Notes: generated from the letters alone by a model not told the origin. DNA of 53,196 nt from CAYSRM01 sp964475205 (GCA_964475205.1 CAYYVQ010000013.1:1-53196), one strand, 5' to 3'; shown: positions 23,756-32,661, counted from the stretch's first letter. Numbers and translations are program-made.

Positions 23756-25210
23756 ATGATTTGTCCTGATAAAAAAGAGTATTTGTATCTCGCGTCCGAA
23801 TATGATGTGGTGCCGGTTTACAGGGAGATTCTTGCGGACACTGAGACTCCGGTTTCCGTGCTGCAGCGGTTTGCCGGCAATGAGAATGCATTTCTGCTGG
23901 AAAGCATGGAAGGCGGGGAAAAGTGGGGTCGCTATTCTTTTGTGGGAGTTGACCCTGAACTCTTGTTTGAAGTTGATCATTCCATGGGCCGGACAGGCCG
24001 GTTGGAGCAGCTTCGAGATGTTTATAAGGGAATCAGGGCTGCGGAAGTGCCCGGGCTTCCCCGTTTTTACGGAGGGGCCGTGGGTTTTATGGGGTACGAG
24101 GCTGTCAATGAATTCGAGTGTCTGCCTGAACCCAAGTCCCGGTTCAGTTCTGTTGCGTGCCGCAGTCGTTTTCTCAAGGCTGACCAGCTCATTGTTTTTG
24201 ACAACGTGCGGCATACCGTCAAGCTTGTGGTCTGCACCAGGCCCGCCGAGCATGCATCGGCTGAGGCCGCCTATGACGATGCGACAGGAAAGCTTAAGAA
24301 AATGAGCGACCTTATGGATAAGGCTCCTGCTTCGACTCCCATGTTCAAGTATCCGGAACCGGAATTTGCATCCAACATGGATGAGGACGCATATAAGAGC
24401 ATTGTCTCCCGTGCTAAGGAGTATATTTATGAGGGGGAAGTAATTCAGACTGTTCTTAGCCAGAGGTTCAGGGCAAAAGTTAATGCTGCTCCTATCCAGT
24501 TGTATCGCTCGCTAAGGCTTCTGAACCCTTCTCCTTACACTTTTTTCCTTAAGATTGGTGAACAGACCCTGGTCGGCTCTTCCCCTGAGGTTATGGTGCG
24601 TCTTACCGGCAACAAGGTTGACCTCAGGCCCATTGCCGGAACACGTCCACGCGGAGCGACAGAACAGGAGGACAGGAAACTGGCGGACGAATTGCTGGCT
24701 GATCAGAAGGAAAAATCCGAGCATGTTATGCTGGTTGACCTGGGAAGAAATGATGTGGGCAGGATAGCCGAATTCGGCAGCGTCCAGGTTACTGAATACA
24801 TGGTGGTTGAGCGTTATTCTCATGTGATGCACATGGTTTCGCAGGTGGAGGGAATATTAAAGAAGGGCCTTGACGCGTATGATGTGATACGGGCGACTTT
24901 TCCGGCAGGAACGTTGACCGGTGCGCCGAAGATACGGGCCATGGAGATAATTAATGAACTGGAGCCTGAGCCCCGCGGAGCCTACGGGGGCGCTGTGGGG
25001 TACGTGAGTTACAGCGGGAACATGGATCTTGCCATCACAATTCGCACTCTGGATATTGAGGGCGATATCGCATCTATACAGGCGGGGGCAGGGATTGTGT
25101 TTGATTCCGACGAGACCCGGGAATTTGAAGAGACATGTCACAAGGCGGAAGCCTTGCGTAAAGCCGTTGAAATGGCTGCGCGCGGGCTTGAGCTGCGCAG
25201 CGAGAGATAG
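23756..25210 (+). CDS. trpE: Anthranilate synthase component I
   Basis: A 484-residue chorismate-utilising enzyme that makes anthranilate with TrpG glutaminase, the first step of tryptophan synthesis. Motifs in order: the feedback-site LLESME (about 46-51), GRYSFVGVDP, YGGAVGFMGYEA, VLSQRF and SSPEVMVRL, RPIAGTRPRG, HVMLVDLGRNDVGR, HVMHMVSQVEG, FPAGTLTGAPKIRAMEII and GAYGGAVGY. These are the full chorismate-binding core, so it looks active and Trp-inhibitable. The ATG at 23756 is taken because an upstream start (23648) would overlap tatD. First gene of the trp operon; trpG follows 28 nt later. Confidence 0.97.
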   Translation: MICPDKKEYLYLASEYDVVPVYREILADTETPVSVLQRFAGNENAFLLESMEGGEKWGRYSFVGVDPELLFEVDHSMGRTGRLEQLRDVYKGIRAAEVPGLPRFYGGAVGFMGYEAVNEFECLPEPKSRFSSVACRSRFLKADQLIVFDNVRHTVKLVVCTRPAEHASAEAAYDDATGKLKKMSDLMDKAPASTPMFKYPEPEFASNMDEDAYKSIVSRAKEYIYEGEVIQTVLSQRFRAKVNAAPIQLYRSLRLLNPSPYTFFLKIGEQTLVGSSPEVMVRLTGNKVDLRPIAGTRPRGATEQEDRKLADELLADQKEKSEHVMLVDLGRNDVGRIAEFGSVQVTEYMVVERYSHVMHMVSQVEGILKKGLDAYDVIRATFPAGTLTGAPKIRAMEIINELEPEPRGAYGGAVGYVSYSGNMDLAITIRTLDIEGDIASIQAGAGIVFDSDETREFEETCHKAEALRKAVEMAARGLELRSER

Positions 25211-25238
25211 GCTGTGGGGAGAAAATGGTTTTATTAAG

Positions 25239-25826
25239 ATGATATTGCTGATAGACAACTATGATTCCTTTACCTATAACCTGGTGCAGGTAATGGCAAA
25301 CCAGGGCGCTGATATCAAAGTTTTCCGAAACGATGAAATTACCGTTGACGCAGCGGCGAAGCTCAATCCCGACGGGGTAGTGATCTCGCCGGGACCGGGC
25401 AAGCCGTCCGATGCGGGGATATCCATGGATATCATCAGGGAATTCAGCGGCAAGGTTCCGGTTCTCGGGGTCTGTCTTGGGCATCAGTGCATTGGCGTTG
25501 TTCATGGCGGCGAGGTGGCGAATGCGGGAATGATAATGCACGGGAAGATTTCGATGGTGACCTGGAAGGGATCCGATCTGTACAGGGGGCTTAAGAATCC
25601 GTTTCCTGCCGGCAGATATCATTCGCTGGCGGTAATGAAGGAGCCTGCGCCCAGGGACCTGACGGTAGACGCCTGGACCGAAGAAGGTGAGATAATGGGG
25701 ATGCACCATAATGAGCATCAGACTTACGGGGTGCAATTTCATCCTGAGTCCGTATTGACCCCCGGCGGAAAGCGGCTTTTGAGGAACTTTCTGAGAATCA
25801 CGGAAGCGGCGTCAAAAGATTCATGA
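25239..25826 (+). CDS. trpG: Anthranilate synthase component II (glutamine amidotransferase)
   Basis: A 195-residue class I glutamine amidotransferase supplying ammonia to TrpE. It begins MILLIDNYDSFTYNL. The nucleophile is in GVCLGHQCIG (Cys80 approximately) and the catalytic His-Glu is in QFHPESVLTP. ISPGPGKPSDAG is the oxyanion strand. It is the stand-alone, unfused form, not joined to trpD. The ATG at 25239 follows trpE by 28 nt. Confidence 0.97.
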   Translation: MILLIDNYDSFTYNLVQVMANQGADIKVFRNDEITVDAAAKLNPDGVVISPGPGKPSDAGISMDIIREFSGKVPVLGVCLGHQCIGVVHGGEVANAGMIMHGKISMVTWKGSDLYRGLKNPFPAGRYHSLAVMKEPAPRDLTVDAWTEEGEIMGMHHNEHQTYGVQFHPESVLTPGGKRLLRNFLRITEAASKDS

Positions 25827-25881
25827 AGAGTAATTAATGCAGTGTGTGGGTATGTGAGTGTGTGGGTTTTGGGAGGAATTA

Positions 25882-26889
25882 ATGAAAAAATATCTGGAGA
25901 AAATAGTTGCGTCAAGGGATCTGACTCAGCCTGAAATGTCAGAAGCTTTTGATTCTATCATGTCCGGTGAAGCCACCCCGGCTCAGATTGGCGCGTTTAT
26001 CACGGCTCTCAGGATGAAGGGAGAGACTGTAGGCGAAATAGCCGGCGGCGCTGAATCCATGCGTCGTCATGCGGTGTTTATCGACGCTGCCGGGTTGTCT
26101 GTTGTGGACACTTGCGGAACGGGGGGGGATTCCTGCGATACTTTTAATGTTTCCACAACTGCTGCGTTTGTAGTTGCCGGCGCGGGTGTTCCCGTTGCAA
26201 AGCACGGAAACAGGGCAATCAGCAGCAAGTGCGGATCGGCGGATCTTCTTGCGGAGCTGGGCGTGAACCTTGATGTTATGCCCGAGGTTGTCGAGGACTG
26301 CATACGGGATGCAGGCATAGGTTTTCTCTTTGCGCCCAGGTTGCATCCTGCGATGAAATATGCAATGGGACCGCGCAAGGAACTTGGAATAAGGACAATT
26401 TTCAACATGCTGGGCCCATTGACGAATCCTGCAGGCGCGAAGGGACAGATACTGGGGGTTTTCAGTCCCGAACTTACGGAGTTGTTTGCCGATGTATTGC
26501 GCCTGTTGGGAAGCAAAAGGGCTATTGTGGCGCACGGTAAGGATGGTATGGACGAGATAACAACGACCACAAGAACCCGGATAAGCGAGTTGTCCGACGG
26601 CAAGGTTACCACATACGAATTTGATCCTGTTGAACTGATGGTGGACTATGCCGAACCAGAACAGCTTTCCGGTGGAGACTGTTCGTACAATGCGGCGATT
26701 ACACGCGAAGTTTTAGGAGGCAAGACGGGACCATGCAGGGACATAGTGTGCATTAATGCCGCCGGAGGCATAGTTGCAGGGGGCAAGGCTGCCAACATGA
26801 AAGAAGGTTTCAAACTGGCGCAGTCATCCATTGACAGCGGCAATGCTCAGAAAGCGCTGGAGGGGCTTGTAGCCGCTACCAACGGGTAG
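25882..26889 (+). CDS. trpD: Anthranilate phosphoribosyltransferase
   Basis: A 335-residue enzyme that transfers phosphoribose from PRPP to anthranilate. It has the PRPP-binding glycine-rich loop DTCGTGGDSCDTFNVSTT, KHGNRAISSKCGSADLLAELG, FLFAPRLHPAMKYAMGPRKELG and FNMLGPLTNPA, and the metal-binding DE in HGKDGMDEITTT. It starts at the ATG at 25882 with GGGAGGAATT upstream; the spacer from trpG is 55 nt and has a short repeated gtgtgggt motif. Confidence 0.97.
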   Translation: MKKYLEKIVASRDLTQPEMSEAFDSIMSGEATPAQIGAFITALRMKGETVGEIAGGAESMRRHAVFIDAAGLSVVDTCGTGGDSCDTFNVSTTAAFVVAGAGVPVAKHGNRAISSKCGSADLLAELGVNLDVMPEVVEDCIRDAGIGFLFAPRLHPAMKYAMGPRKELGIRTIFNMLGPLTNPAGAKGQILGVFSPELTELFADVLRLLGSKRAIVAHGKDGMDEITTTTRTRISELSDGKVTTYEFDPVELMVDYAEPEQLSGGDCSYNAAITREVLGGKTGPCRDIVCINAAGGIVAGGKAANMKEGFKLAQSSIDSGNAQKALEGLVAATNG

Positions 26890-26897
26890 ATGCGCTT

Positions 26898-27725
26898 ATG
26901 TTTCGGTTTATGAAAGAGAACATACTCAGAAAGATCACAGAAGAGCGAAGGCTTGATGTCGAGAGATTGCGCAAAGACGTTTCTCCCGAGAGTCTTGCGG
27001 AGGCTTGTGAAGATCGCACATATCGCAGCATGGCGAACGCCTTGACCGGCTCGAATGGACCCGGCATTATTGCGGAGGTTAAGAAGGCGAGTCCGTCTGC
27101 CGGGATTCTTGTTGAAGATTACCGGCCCGAAGAAATAGCCTCTGGGTATGAAACCGCCGGCGCCTGTGCAGTTTCGGTGCTGACCGAACCTCGCTATTTC
27201 AAAGGCAGCGGTGAACATCTCAGACGCGTGCGGGAGGCCACGAACCTTCCTGTACTGCGCAAGGATTTTATATGCCACGAATACCAGGTGCTTGAAGCCG
27301 CTGCATGGGGCGCCGATATTGTTCTGCTTATTGTCGCGGCTCTTGAAAGGGCTGATTTAAACCGGTTGAATGAATATGCGCTTGAGCTTGGACTTGAAAC
27401 GCTGGTGGAGACGCATACAGTTGAGGAAATAGAGGCGGCTCTTTCGCTGCAGGGCGCTATAATCGGGGTAAACAGCAGGAACCTGAAGACCCTGGAAACC
27501 GATCTTGCTGTTGCTGAAAATATGGCAGCAGCCGTGCCTTGCGACAAGGTTTCTGTAGCAGAAAGCGGGATTAAGAGTGCGTTTGATATCAGCAGGTTAA
27601 GCCGGCTTGGCTACAATGGATTTCTTATTGGTGAGATGTTGTTGGCAGAGAGTAATCCGGTTGATGAGTTGAAGCTTTTGATCCGGGGATTAGATGCAAC
27701 AGATGCAGTGCAGGATGAAGACTGA
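26898..27725 (+). CDS. trpC: Indole-3-glycerol-phosphate synthase
   Basis: A 275-residue (beta/alpha)8 enzyme that closes the indole ring. Characteristic blocks are GIIAEVKKASPSAGIL (catalytic Lys), VSVLTEPRYFKGS, LPVLRKDFICHEYQVLEAAAWGAD, ILLIVAALER-type strand, GVNSRNLKTLETD, SVAESGIKSAFD and GFLIGEML. It starts at the ATG at 26898, nine nt after the trpD stop. TrpC is monofunctional here (trpF is separate). Confidence 0.96.
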   Translation: MFRFMKENILRKITEERRLDVERLRKDVSPESLAEACEDRTYRSMANALTGSNGPGIIAEVKKASPSAGILVEDYRPEEIASGYETAGACAVSVLTEPRYFKGSGEHLRRVREATNLPVLRKDFICHEYQVLEAAAWGADIVLLIVAALERADLNRLNEYALELGLETLVETHTVEEIEAALSLQGAIIGVNSRNLKTLETDLAVAENMAAAVPCDKVSVAESGIKSAFDISRLSRLGYNGFLIGEMLLAESNPVDELKLLIRGLDATDAVQDED

Positions 27726-27820
27726 AACAGATTTTTCACTGTAGAGCGGGCTGTCTTTGTTGAGTTTTTGATAAAAAATATCCCCCGGTTGATATATGGG
27801 ATGTATTACAGGAATAAGCG

Positions 27821-28252
27821 ATGACTGATGAAGAGAAAACTGTGCTGAACAGGATTCTGCTTGTCGATGATGAAGAGCAGCTGCTTGACATGTTCAAGCG
27901 TATTATCAGTTCTCATTTCCCTGAATTGTTGATTGACACTGCCCGCAATGGCGAAGAAGCTGTTGATCAGGTTGCCAGGCATCATCATGGGCTGATAGTT
28001 ATGGATATGTCTATGCCGGGCATCTCCGGCGAGGAGGCGTATTTCAGGATTAAAAAACTTTCCAGCGAAAGAAAATGGGATATGCCCTGCTTTGTATTCT
28101 GTACCGGGTATGATGTAAAGCGCGGTTTGAAACCGATACTGAACGAAGGATCAGGAAATGTCTGTTTAAGAAAGCCTATGACGCTGACTGATTTAGTTGA
28201 TGCCATCCGGACGCAGAGGGAGCGGCAGATGCAGCAGCGGGCAAATGGATAG
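27821..28252 (+). CDS. Single-domain response regulator (receiver only)
   Basis: A 143-residue CheY-like receiver. Acidic pocket D16/D17 (ILLVDDEEQ), phosphoacceptor D62 (IVMDMSMPG), switch Thr at 95 (FCTG) and Lys118 (LRKPM) are all present, so phosphorylation is expected. There is no output domain; the last ~20 residues are a basic, Gln-rich tail. It lies inside the trp operon between trpC (95 nt downstream of its stop) and trpF, same strand. No histidine kinase is in the window, so the partner is unknown. Confidence 0.9.
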   Translation: MTDEEKTVLNRILLVDDEEQLLDMFKRIISSHFPELLIDTARNGEEAVDQVARHHHGLIVMDMSMPGISGEEAYFRIKKLSSERKWDMPCFVFCTGYDVKRGLKPILNEGSGNVCLRKPMTLTDLVDAIRTQRERQMQQRANG

Positions 28253-28282
28253 ATGCGGGTCAGCACCGGAGCGCTTTGCAGG

Positions 28283-28463
28283 TTAACCTGATCTATTCAT
28301 CAACTTTGTAATGAGAGTGCGCAGGTTGCTTTAGATCAATGGCTTTGCGCAGATAGCCGGGTGAAGGCGTATGAACATACGTCAAGATCGGCTGGCCAGC
28401 AAAGTCGTTGAGATGAAGTGACATGCACACTCGTAATAGATTTTTATGAATAGATCAGGTTAA
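28283..28463. repeat. 181-bp MITE-like palindromic element inside the trp operon
   Basis: The left end TTAACCTGATCTATTCAT (28283-28300) is repeated exactly in inverted orientation at 28446-28463. The arms continue imperfectly for about 39 bp (AGAGTGCGCA against TGCACACTC). The centre GCGTATG-AA-CATACGTC is another palindrome. A solo end lies at 64-85. It sits wholly in the 244-nt gap between the response regulator and trpF, so it would be transcribed and could fold in the operon mRNA. Confidence 0.8.
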
Positions 28464-28496
28464 ATATGTTCTTGAAGATTTTTTATTTCTGGCGAG

Positions 28497-29147
28497 ATGG
28501 TTATGCTTGATGTAAAAATATGCGGGTTAACAAATGCCGGTGACGCCTCATTTGCCTTGGAAAGCGGCGCGGATTATCTTGGGTTTGTTCTGTATAAAGG
28601 CTCTCCCAGGGGAATAGGAAGGGAAGATTTGCGCTGTATTGTGCGGGATCTGCCTGATGCTGCCAGGTGTGTAGGAGTTTTTGTTAATGAGGCGCCGGAA
28701 GTTATTGAAGATATTGTGGCTGAGAGCAATCTTGTGGCCGCCCAGTTGAACGGAGACGAAGACAGCAGCCGCTTTGCGGGCATATCCTGCCGAATATGGC
28801 GGGCTGTCCGGCTGGAGCGTGATATTGTTTCTCCTGATCCAAACCTCTGGGATGTTGAAAGGTATGTTGTGGACACTGCGGTAAAGGGGATGTATGGCGG
28901 GACCGGTGTAACGGCAGATTGGACGCTTGCCTCGGAGTTTGCCCGCGGTAAGCCTGTTATGCTTGCCGGGGGGTTGACCTCCGCCAATGTTGTTCAAGCT
29001 GTAAAGTCTGTTGGTCCCGCGGGAGTTGATGTTTCCAGCGGGGTAGAGAGCGCTCCCGGGGTCAAAGACCGGGGAGCGGTGCGGGATTTTATTCAAAGAG
29101 CCAGGTCCGCTGCACGGCAAGGCCATGTTACAGGCGGGAAAGGATAA
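28497..29147 (+). CDS. trpF: Phosphoribosylanthranilate isomerase
   Basis: A 216-residue TIM-barrel isomerase (Amadori rearrangement, PRA to CdRP). It has the N-terminal VKICGLTNAGDASFAL (catalytic Cys in KICG), the Asp in RYVVDTAVKGMYGGTGVTADW (general acid), LAGGLTSANV and VDVSSGVESAPGVKD. The start is ATG 28497 or the ATG six nt later. The gap from the response regulator is filled by the 181-bp repeat, and trpB begins two nt after its stop. Confidence 0.95.
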   Translation: MVMLDVKICGLTNAGDASFALESGADYLGFVLYKGSPRGIGREDLRCIVRDLPDAARCVGVFVNEAPEVIEDIVAESNLVAAQLNGDEDSSRFAGISCRIWRAVRLERDIVSPDPNLWDVERYVVDTAVKGMYGGTGVTADWTLASEFARGKPVMLAGGLTSANVVQAVKSVGPAGVDVSSGVESAPGVKDRGAVRDFIQRARSAARQGHVTGGKG

Positions 29148-29149
29148 CC

Positions 29150-30343
29150 ATGGATCCGGCTTCTGCAAAAGGTAGATTCGGCAGTTTTGGCGGAAGGTAT
29201 GTTGGCGAGACTTTGATGCCGGCGCTTGACGATGTCGAGAAGGCATATTTTTCTGCGCGTGATGATTCCTCTTTTGATTTGGAGTTCAAAGCATATCTGG
29301 CCGATTATGTAGGCAGGCCGTCGCCTTTATATTATGCCAGGCAGTTTACGGAAAACTGTGGCGGCGCTAAGATATACTTTAAACGCGAGGATCTGAATCA
29401 TACCGGGGCGCACAAAATAAACAATACCCTTGGCCAGGGGCTGCTTGCCAGGCGGATGGGCAAGGAGTGTCTTATGGCCGAGACCGGGGCTGGCCAGCAT
29501 GGAGTCGCGACTGCAACTGTAGCCGCTTTGCTTGGGATGAAATGCGTGGTTTACATGGGAGAAGAGGATATACACAGGCAGGCCCCCAATGTGGCCAGAA
29601 TGAAGCTCCTTGGCGCTGAAGTTGTTACGGTAAGGACTGGGACGCGGACTCTTAAGGATGCTATGAGCGAGGCTTTGCGTGCCTGGGTTGCCGAGGTTGA
29701 CAAGACCTTTTATGTAATAGGCAGCGTTGCCGGGCCGCATCCGTATCCTCTTATGGTGCGTGATTTCCAGTCGGTAATCGGAATGGAGACCAGAGAACAG
29801 ATACTCGAAAAAGAGGGCAGATTGCCCGATCTTATTATTGCCTGTGTCGGCGGGGGCAGCAATGCAGCGGGCATATTCTATCCTTTTATCGAGGACGAAG
29901 AAGTTAAGCTTGTTGGTGTTGAAGCTGCCGGCCGGGGCATTTCCAGCGGGGAGCATGCAGCAAGTATCGGCGCGGGCAGGGTGGGGGTTTTGCACGGCAG
30001 CAAAAGCTATGTTCTGCAGGATGAGCACGGCCAGATTCTTAATGCTCATTCGGTGAGCGCGGGCCTTGATTATCCCGGTGTTGGTCCAGAGCATTCTTTC
30101 TGGGCCGAAAGCGGCAGAGTTCGCTACTGTTCGATAACTGATGATGAAGCCCTGAAAGCGTTCCATGAATTCACAAGGTGCGAGGGCATTATTCCTGCCC
30201 TTGAGTCGGCGCATGCCATAGCACAGGTTCAGAAGGATGCGCCGGGAATGGACCCGGACAAGGTTGTTATAGTGAACCTTTCCGGAAGGGGTGATAAGGA
30301 TGTGGATACTGTGCTGTCGTGTTTAACTGAAGACATGGCTTGA
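29150..30343 (+). CDS. trpB: Tryptophan synthase beta chain
   Basis: A 397-residue PLP enzyme that joins indole and serine. It begins with the TrpB1-type GRFGSFGGRYVGETLMPAL. The PLP Lys is in NHTGAHKINN, followed by ETGAGQHGVATATVAALLG. The phosphate-binding site is GGGSNAAG and C-terminal LSGRGDKD binds PLP. The catalytic and ammonia-channel residues look intact. It starts two nt after trpF with AAAGGATA ahead. Confidence 0.98.
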   Translation: MDPASAKGRFGSFGGRYVGETLMPALDDVEKAYFSARDDSSFDLEFKAYLADYVGRPSPLYYARQFTENCGGAKIYFKREDLNHTGAHKINNTLGQGLLARRMGKECLMAETGAGQHGVATATVAALLGMKCVVYMGEEDIHRQAPNVARMKLLGAEVVTVRTGTRTLKDAMSEALRAWVAEVDKTFYVIGSVAGPHPYPLMVRDFQSVIGMETREQILEKEGRLPDLIIACVGGGSNAAGIFYPFIEDEEVKLVGVEAAGRGISSGEHAASIGAGRVGVLHGSKSYVLQDEHGQILNAHSVSAGLDYPGVGPEHSFWAESGRVRYCSITDDEALKAFHEFTRCEGIIPALESAHAIAQVQKDAPGMDPDKVVIVNLSGRGDKDVDTVLSCLTEDMA

Positions 30344-30362
30344 TGGTGAAACGGTTACTCTA

Positions 30363-31139
30363 ATGAATAGAATTGACAAGATGTTTAAGCGGCTTGATGG
30401 CGAGGGCAGAAAGGCGCTTATAGGTTACCTGACTGCCGGCGATCCTTCTGAACCAGAGTCCGAGCAGAATATGCTGGCGGCTATAAACGCCGGCATAGAT
30501 ATGCTGGAGCTTGGTGTGCCTTTTTCGGATGCCACGGCTGACGGTCCCACGATTCAGCAGGCAGCGCAGCGGGCCTTGTCCGGCGGAATGAATGTCGGAA
30601 GGGTGATAGACATGGTTCGGCGTCTTCGGGAAAAGACCGATGCGCCTATAGTGCTTTTTGGTTACGTGAATCCTTTCTTCAATTATGGTTACCAGCGCCT
30701 TTGCTCTGAAGCTTCGGAGGCTGGTGTTGACGGTCTTCTGGTGGTGGACCTTCCTGTAGAAGAATCATGGGAAATCCGCCGGTTTGTTGAAAGCGCGGGC
30801 ATGTATCTTGTGCCGCTTATTGCGCCAACCACTCCTGATGAACGCGCCGCCAGGGTTGTCCGCAACGGAGGAGGATTTGTGTATTATATTATGATCAAGG
30901 GCGTGACCGGAGCCAGGAGCGGGGTGAGCAATGATGTTTCCGAGCATGTGGGGGCATTGAGAAAGGTGACTGATCTTCCCGTGGCTGTCGGGTTCGGGGT
31001 AAGCAGCGGCACTCAGGCAAGGCAAGTTAGCGAATCCGCTGATGCGGTTGTTGTAGGCAGCGCGCTTATCAGGGCGGCAAGGGACGGCAGGCTTGTTGCG
31101 TTTGTCAGTGAATTGCGTAATTCGCTGGAAGGAGGTTGA
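30363..31139 (+). CDS. trpA: Tryptophan synthase alpha chain
   Basis: A 258-residue TIM barrel that cleaves indole-3-glycerol phosphate. The catalytic Glu is in LELGVPFSDATADGP; most relatives have FSDPxADGP, so the Pro is Ala here. The second catalytic Asp lies in the DLPVEESWEIR region, the loop is GVTGARSGV, and the phosphate-binding segments are GFGVSS and VVVGSALIRA. It follows trpB by 19 nt and ends the biosynthetic genes; the thioesterase follows almost at once. Confidence 0.96.
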   Translation: MNRIDKMFKRLDGEGRKALIGYLTAGDPSEPESEQNMLAAINAGIDMLELGVPFSDATADGPTIQQAAQRALSGGMNVGRVIDMVRRLREKTDAPIVLFGYVNPFFNYGYQRLCSEASEAGVDGLLVVDLPVEESWEIRRFVESAGMYLVPLIAPTTPDERAARVVRNGGGFVYYIMIKGVTGARSGVSNDVSEHVGALRKVTDLPVAVGFGVSSGTQARQVSESADAVVVGSALIRAARDGRLVAFVSELRNSLEGG

Positions 31140-31143
31140 GGCA

Positions 31144-31557
31144 GTGTCTTCGCGTACTTTTATACACAGGTTAAGAGTTCCTTACGCGCATGTTGACAAG
31201 CTCAACTTCGTTTACTACGCGAATTACTTGATTTATTTCGAGATGGCTCGCGGGGCCTTGCTCAGGGAGAGCGGCATGCCCTGCGGAGAGCTTGAAAAAA
31301 GGGGGATATTTCTTCCGGTATTGGAGTGCGGGTGTATTTACCGGAGGCCGGCAAGGTATGATGAACTTATTGAGGTCAGATCTGTATGCAGTTGTATCCG
31401 GAATATACGATTGAGAATTGACTGTGAAGTGTACCGGGAAGAAGAATTGCTGGTGAAGGGATACACTGTGCACGTAAACATGAATAGCCAGGGTAAGGCA
31501 ACTCGTTTGCCCCCGGAGCTGGTGGAACTGGGAAACGGCAAGGTGGAATCGGACTGA
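31144..31557 (+). CDS. Hotdog-fold acyl-CoA thioesterase (YbgC/4HBT type)
   Basis: A 137-residue 4-hydroxybenzoyl-CoA-thioesterase-like protein. The GTG at 31144 is chosen: GGAGG just upstream, 4 nt after the trpA stop, and the N-terminus SSRTFIHRLRVPYAHVD then matches the family. The catalytic Asp is in AHVDKLNFVYYANYLIYFEMAR, the hallmark of YbgC/FadM. VYREEELLVKGYTVHVNMN is the core sheet. It probably hydrolyses a short or aromatic acyl-CoA, but the substrate is unknown. It is last in the trp operon and ends 2 nt from the convergent RNase HIII. Confidence 0.85.
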   Translation: MSSRTFIHRLRVPYAHVDKLNFVYYANYLIYFEMARGALLRESGMPCGELEKRGIFLPVLECGCIYRRPARYDELIEVRSVCSCIRNIRLRIDCEVYREEELLVKGYTVHVNMNSQGKATRLPPELVELGNGKVESD

Positions 31558-31559
31558 CA

Positions 31560-32543
31560 CTAACGGGTGTACTGTTTTGAAGTAGCCTTGCCGTGGTGCC
31601 CGAGATTCGAGCGGGTAAAGCCCAGGGTTTCGAGAACCTCGTCGGTTGTTTTGAAGTGGCATTTTGCGATTTTCAGCAGAATCTCAGGTCCGTGTGTCTG
31701 GATCAGTTTCCCTGCGGTTTCCCGGACCTTTGCGGAGGCCCCCTTGGGTATTACCGTCTCGTATTGTTTTTCCATGTCTTTTAGAGAGCGGACAAAGGTT
31801 TCTCTTGCTATTATTGAGGCTGCGGCTACTGCCGGATCTGATTCGGCCCGGTGTTTCTGGACCATATCTATGCCCTTCCCCGCTTTCATCAGGGCTTGTT
31901 CTACTTCGTGTTTCGCTCCGAACTGATCAACCACTACCCTTGGACAAGAGGGCATCATTTCCAGCATATTTTCTATTGCCCTGGCGTGGGCCCAGGAAAG
32001 CATTCTGTTTACGCTTCGCATGCGGGTGTAAAGCCGGTTATAGGTTTCCGGTCCTATTTTGACTATGGAGTGTTGTCTGAACAGCATTTCTCTCAGTTCT
32101 TTTCCGAGGCCGAGGACTTTGTTTTCGCTTGTAATCCGTTTGCTGTCTTTCACGCCCATTTCCTGGAACCTGTCCACTATTTTTTCGTCTACGTATGCGC
32201 ACACTATGACTATGGGACCGAAAAAATCCCCTTTTCCGCTTTCATCAACTCCCATGTGCGGCTGGTAATTTTCCGGGGCGTGGATTTTTTCGTATCCCAG
32301 TTCGGCGCACTCAAGGACATGCGGTTCCAGTATAAAGGTTACAAAATCGGCTGCGTTGCGGCCCTGTATGACGCATTTTCCGCTGGTATAAAGCGCGATT
32401 TTGCATTTTTCGGTTTCAGCGGCCACAGAAGTATGCGGGATTTCAAGCGGTCGATAGTTTCCTTCTCTGAGTATGCGGGTGAGTTTTTTCTGCTGGTTGT
32501 CTGTCAGTTTGTAGCTATAGGATGTTCTGATTGTCATATTCAT
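31560..32543 (-). CDS. rnhC: Ribonuclease HIII
   Basis: About 327 residues, starting at the ATG at 32543 or 32537; the frame opens at 32591. It cleaves the RNA strand of RNA-DNA hybrids in replication and repair. The N-terminal TBP-like substrate-binding domain (about 1-90) ends before the catalytic domain, which opens with PHMGVDESGKGDFFGPIVI, the type 2 DESGKGD motif with its Asp-Glu. KDSKRIT, VVVDQFGAK and AESDPAVAAASIIARE supply further conserved acids. The combination of N-terminal domain and DESGKGDFFGP is RNase HIII rather than HII. Convergent with the thioesterase by 2 nt, and divergent from the polysaccharide locus. Confidence 0.95.
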   Translation of the reverse strand: MNMTIRTSYSYKLTDNQQKKLTRILREGNYRPLEIPHTSVAAETEKCKIALYTSGKCVIQGRNAADFVTFILEPHVLECAELGYEKIHAPENYQPHMGVDESGKGDFFGPIVIVCAYVDEKIVDRFQEMGVKDSKRITSENKVLGLGKELREMLFRQHSIVKIGPETYNRLYTRMRSVNRMLSWAHARAIENMLEMMPSCPRVVVDQFGAKHEVEQALMKAGKGIDMVQKHRAESDPAVAAASIIARETFVRSLKDMEKQYETVIPKGASAKVRETAGKLIQTHGPEILLKIAKCHFKTTDEVLETLGFTRSNLGHHGKATSKQYTR

Positions 32544-32631
32544 TAAATAGCAAATTAATTCTGCCAGTTCAAACCGTAAGTTTGCGCACACGGCGGCTTT
32601 TCTGAGGATGGCGCGAATTGTATAATTTTTC

Positions 32632-32661
32632 TTGACGTTATCTTTGCCGAGGCTTTAGAAT
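32632..32661 (+). promoter_or_regulatory. Candidate sigma-70 promoter for the polysaccharide locus
   Basis: TTGACG (32632-32637) and TAGAAT (32656-32661, one mismatch to TATAAT) are 18 nt apart, about 90 nt upstream of the beta-barrel start at 32753. It lies in the divergent gap with rnhC. Confidence 0.4.
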
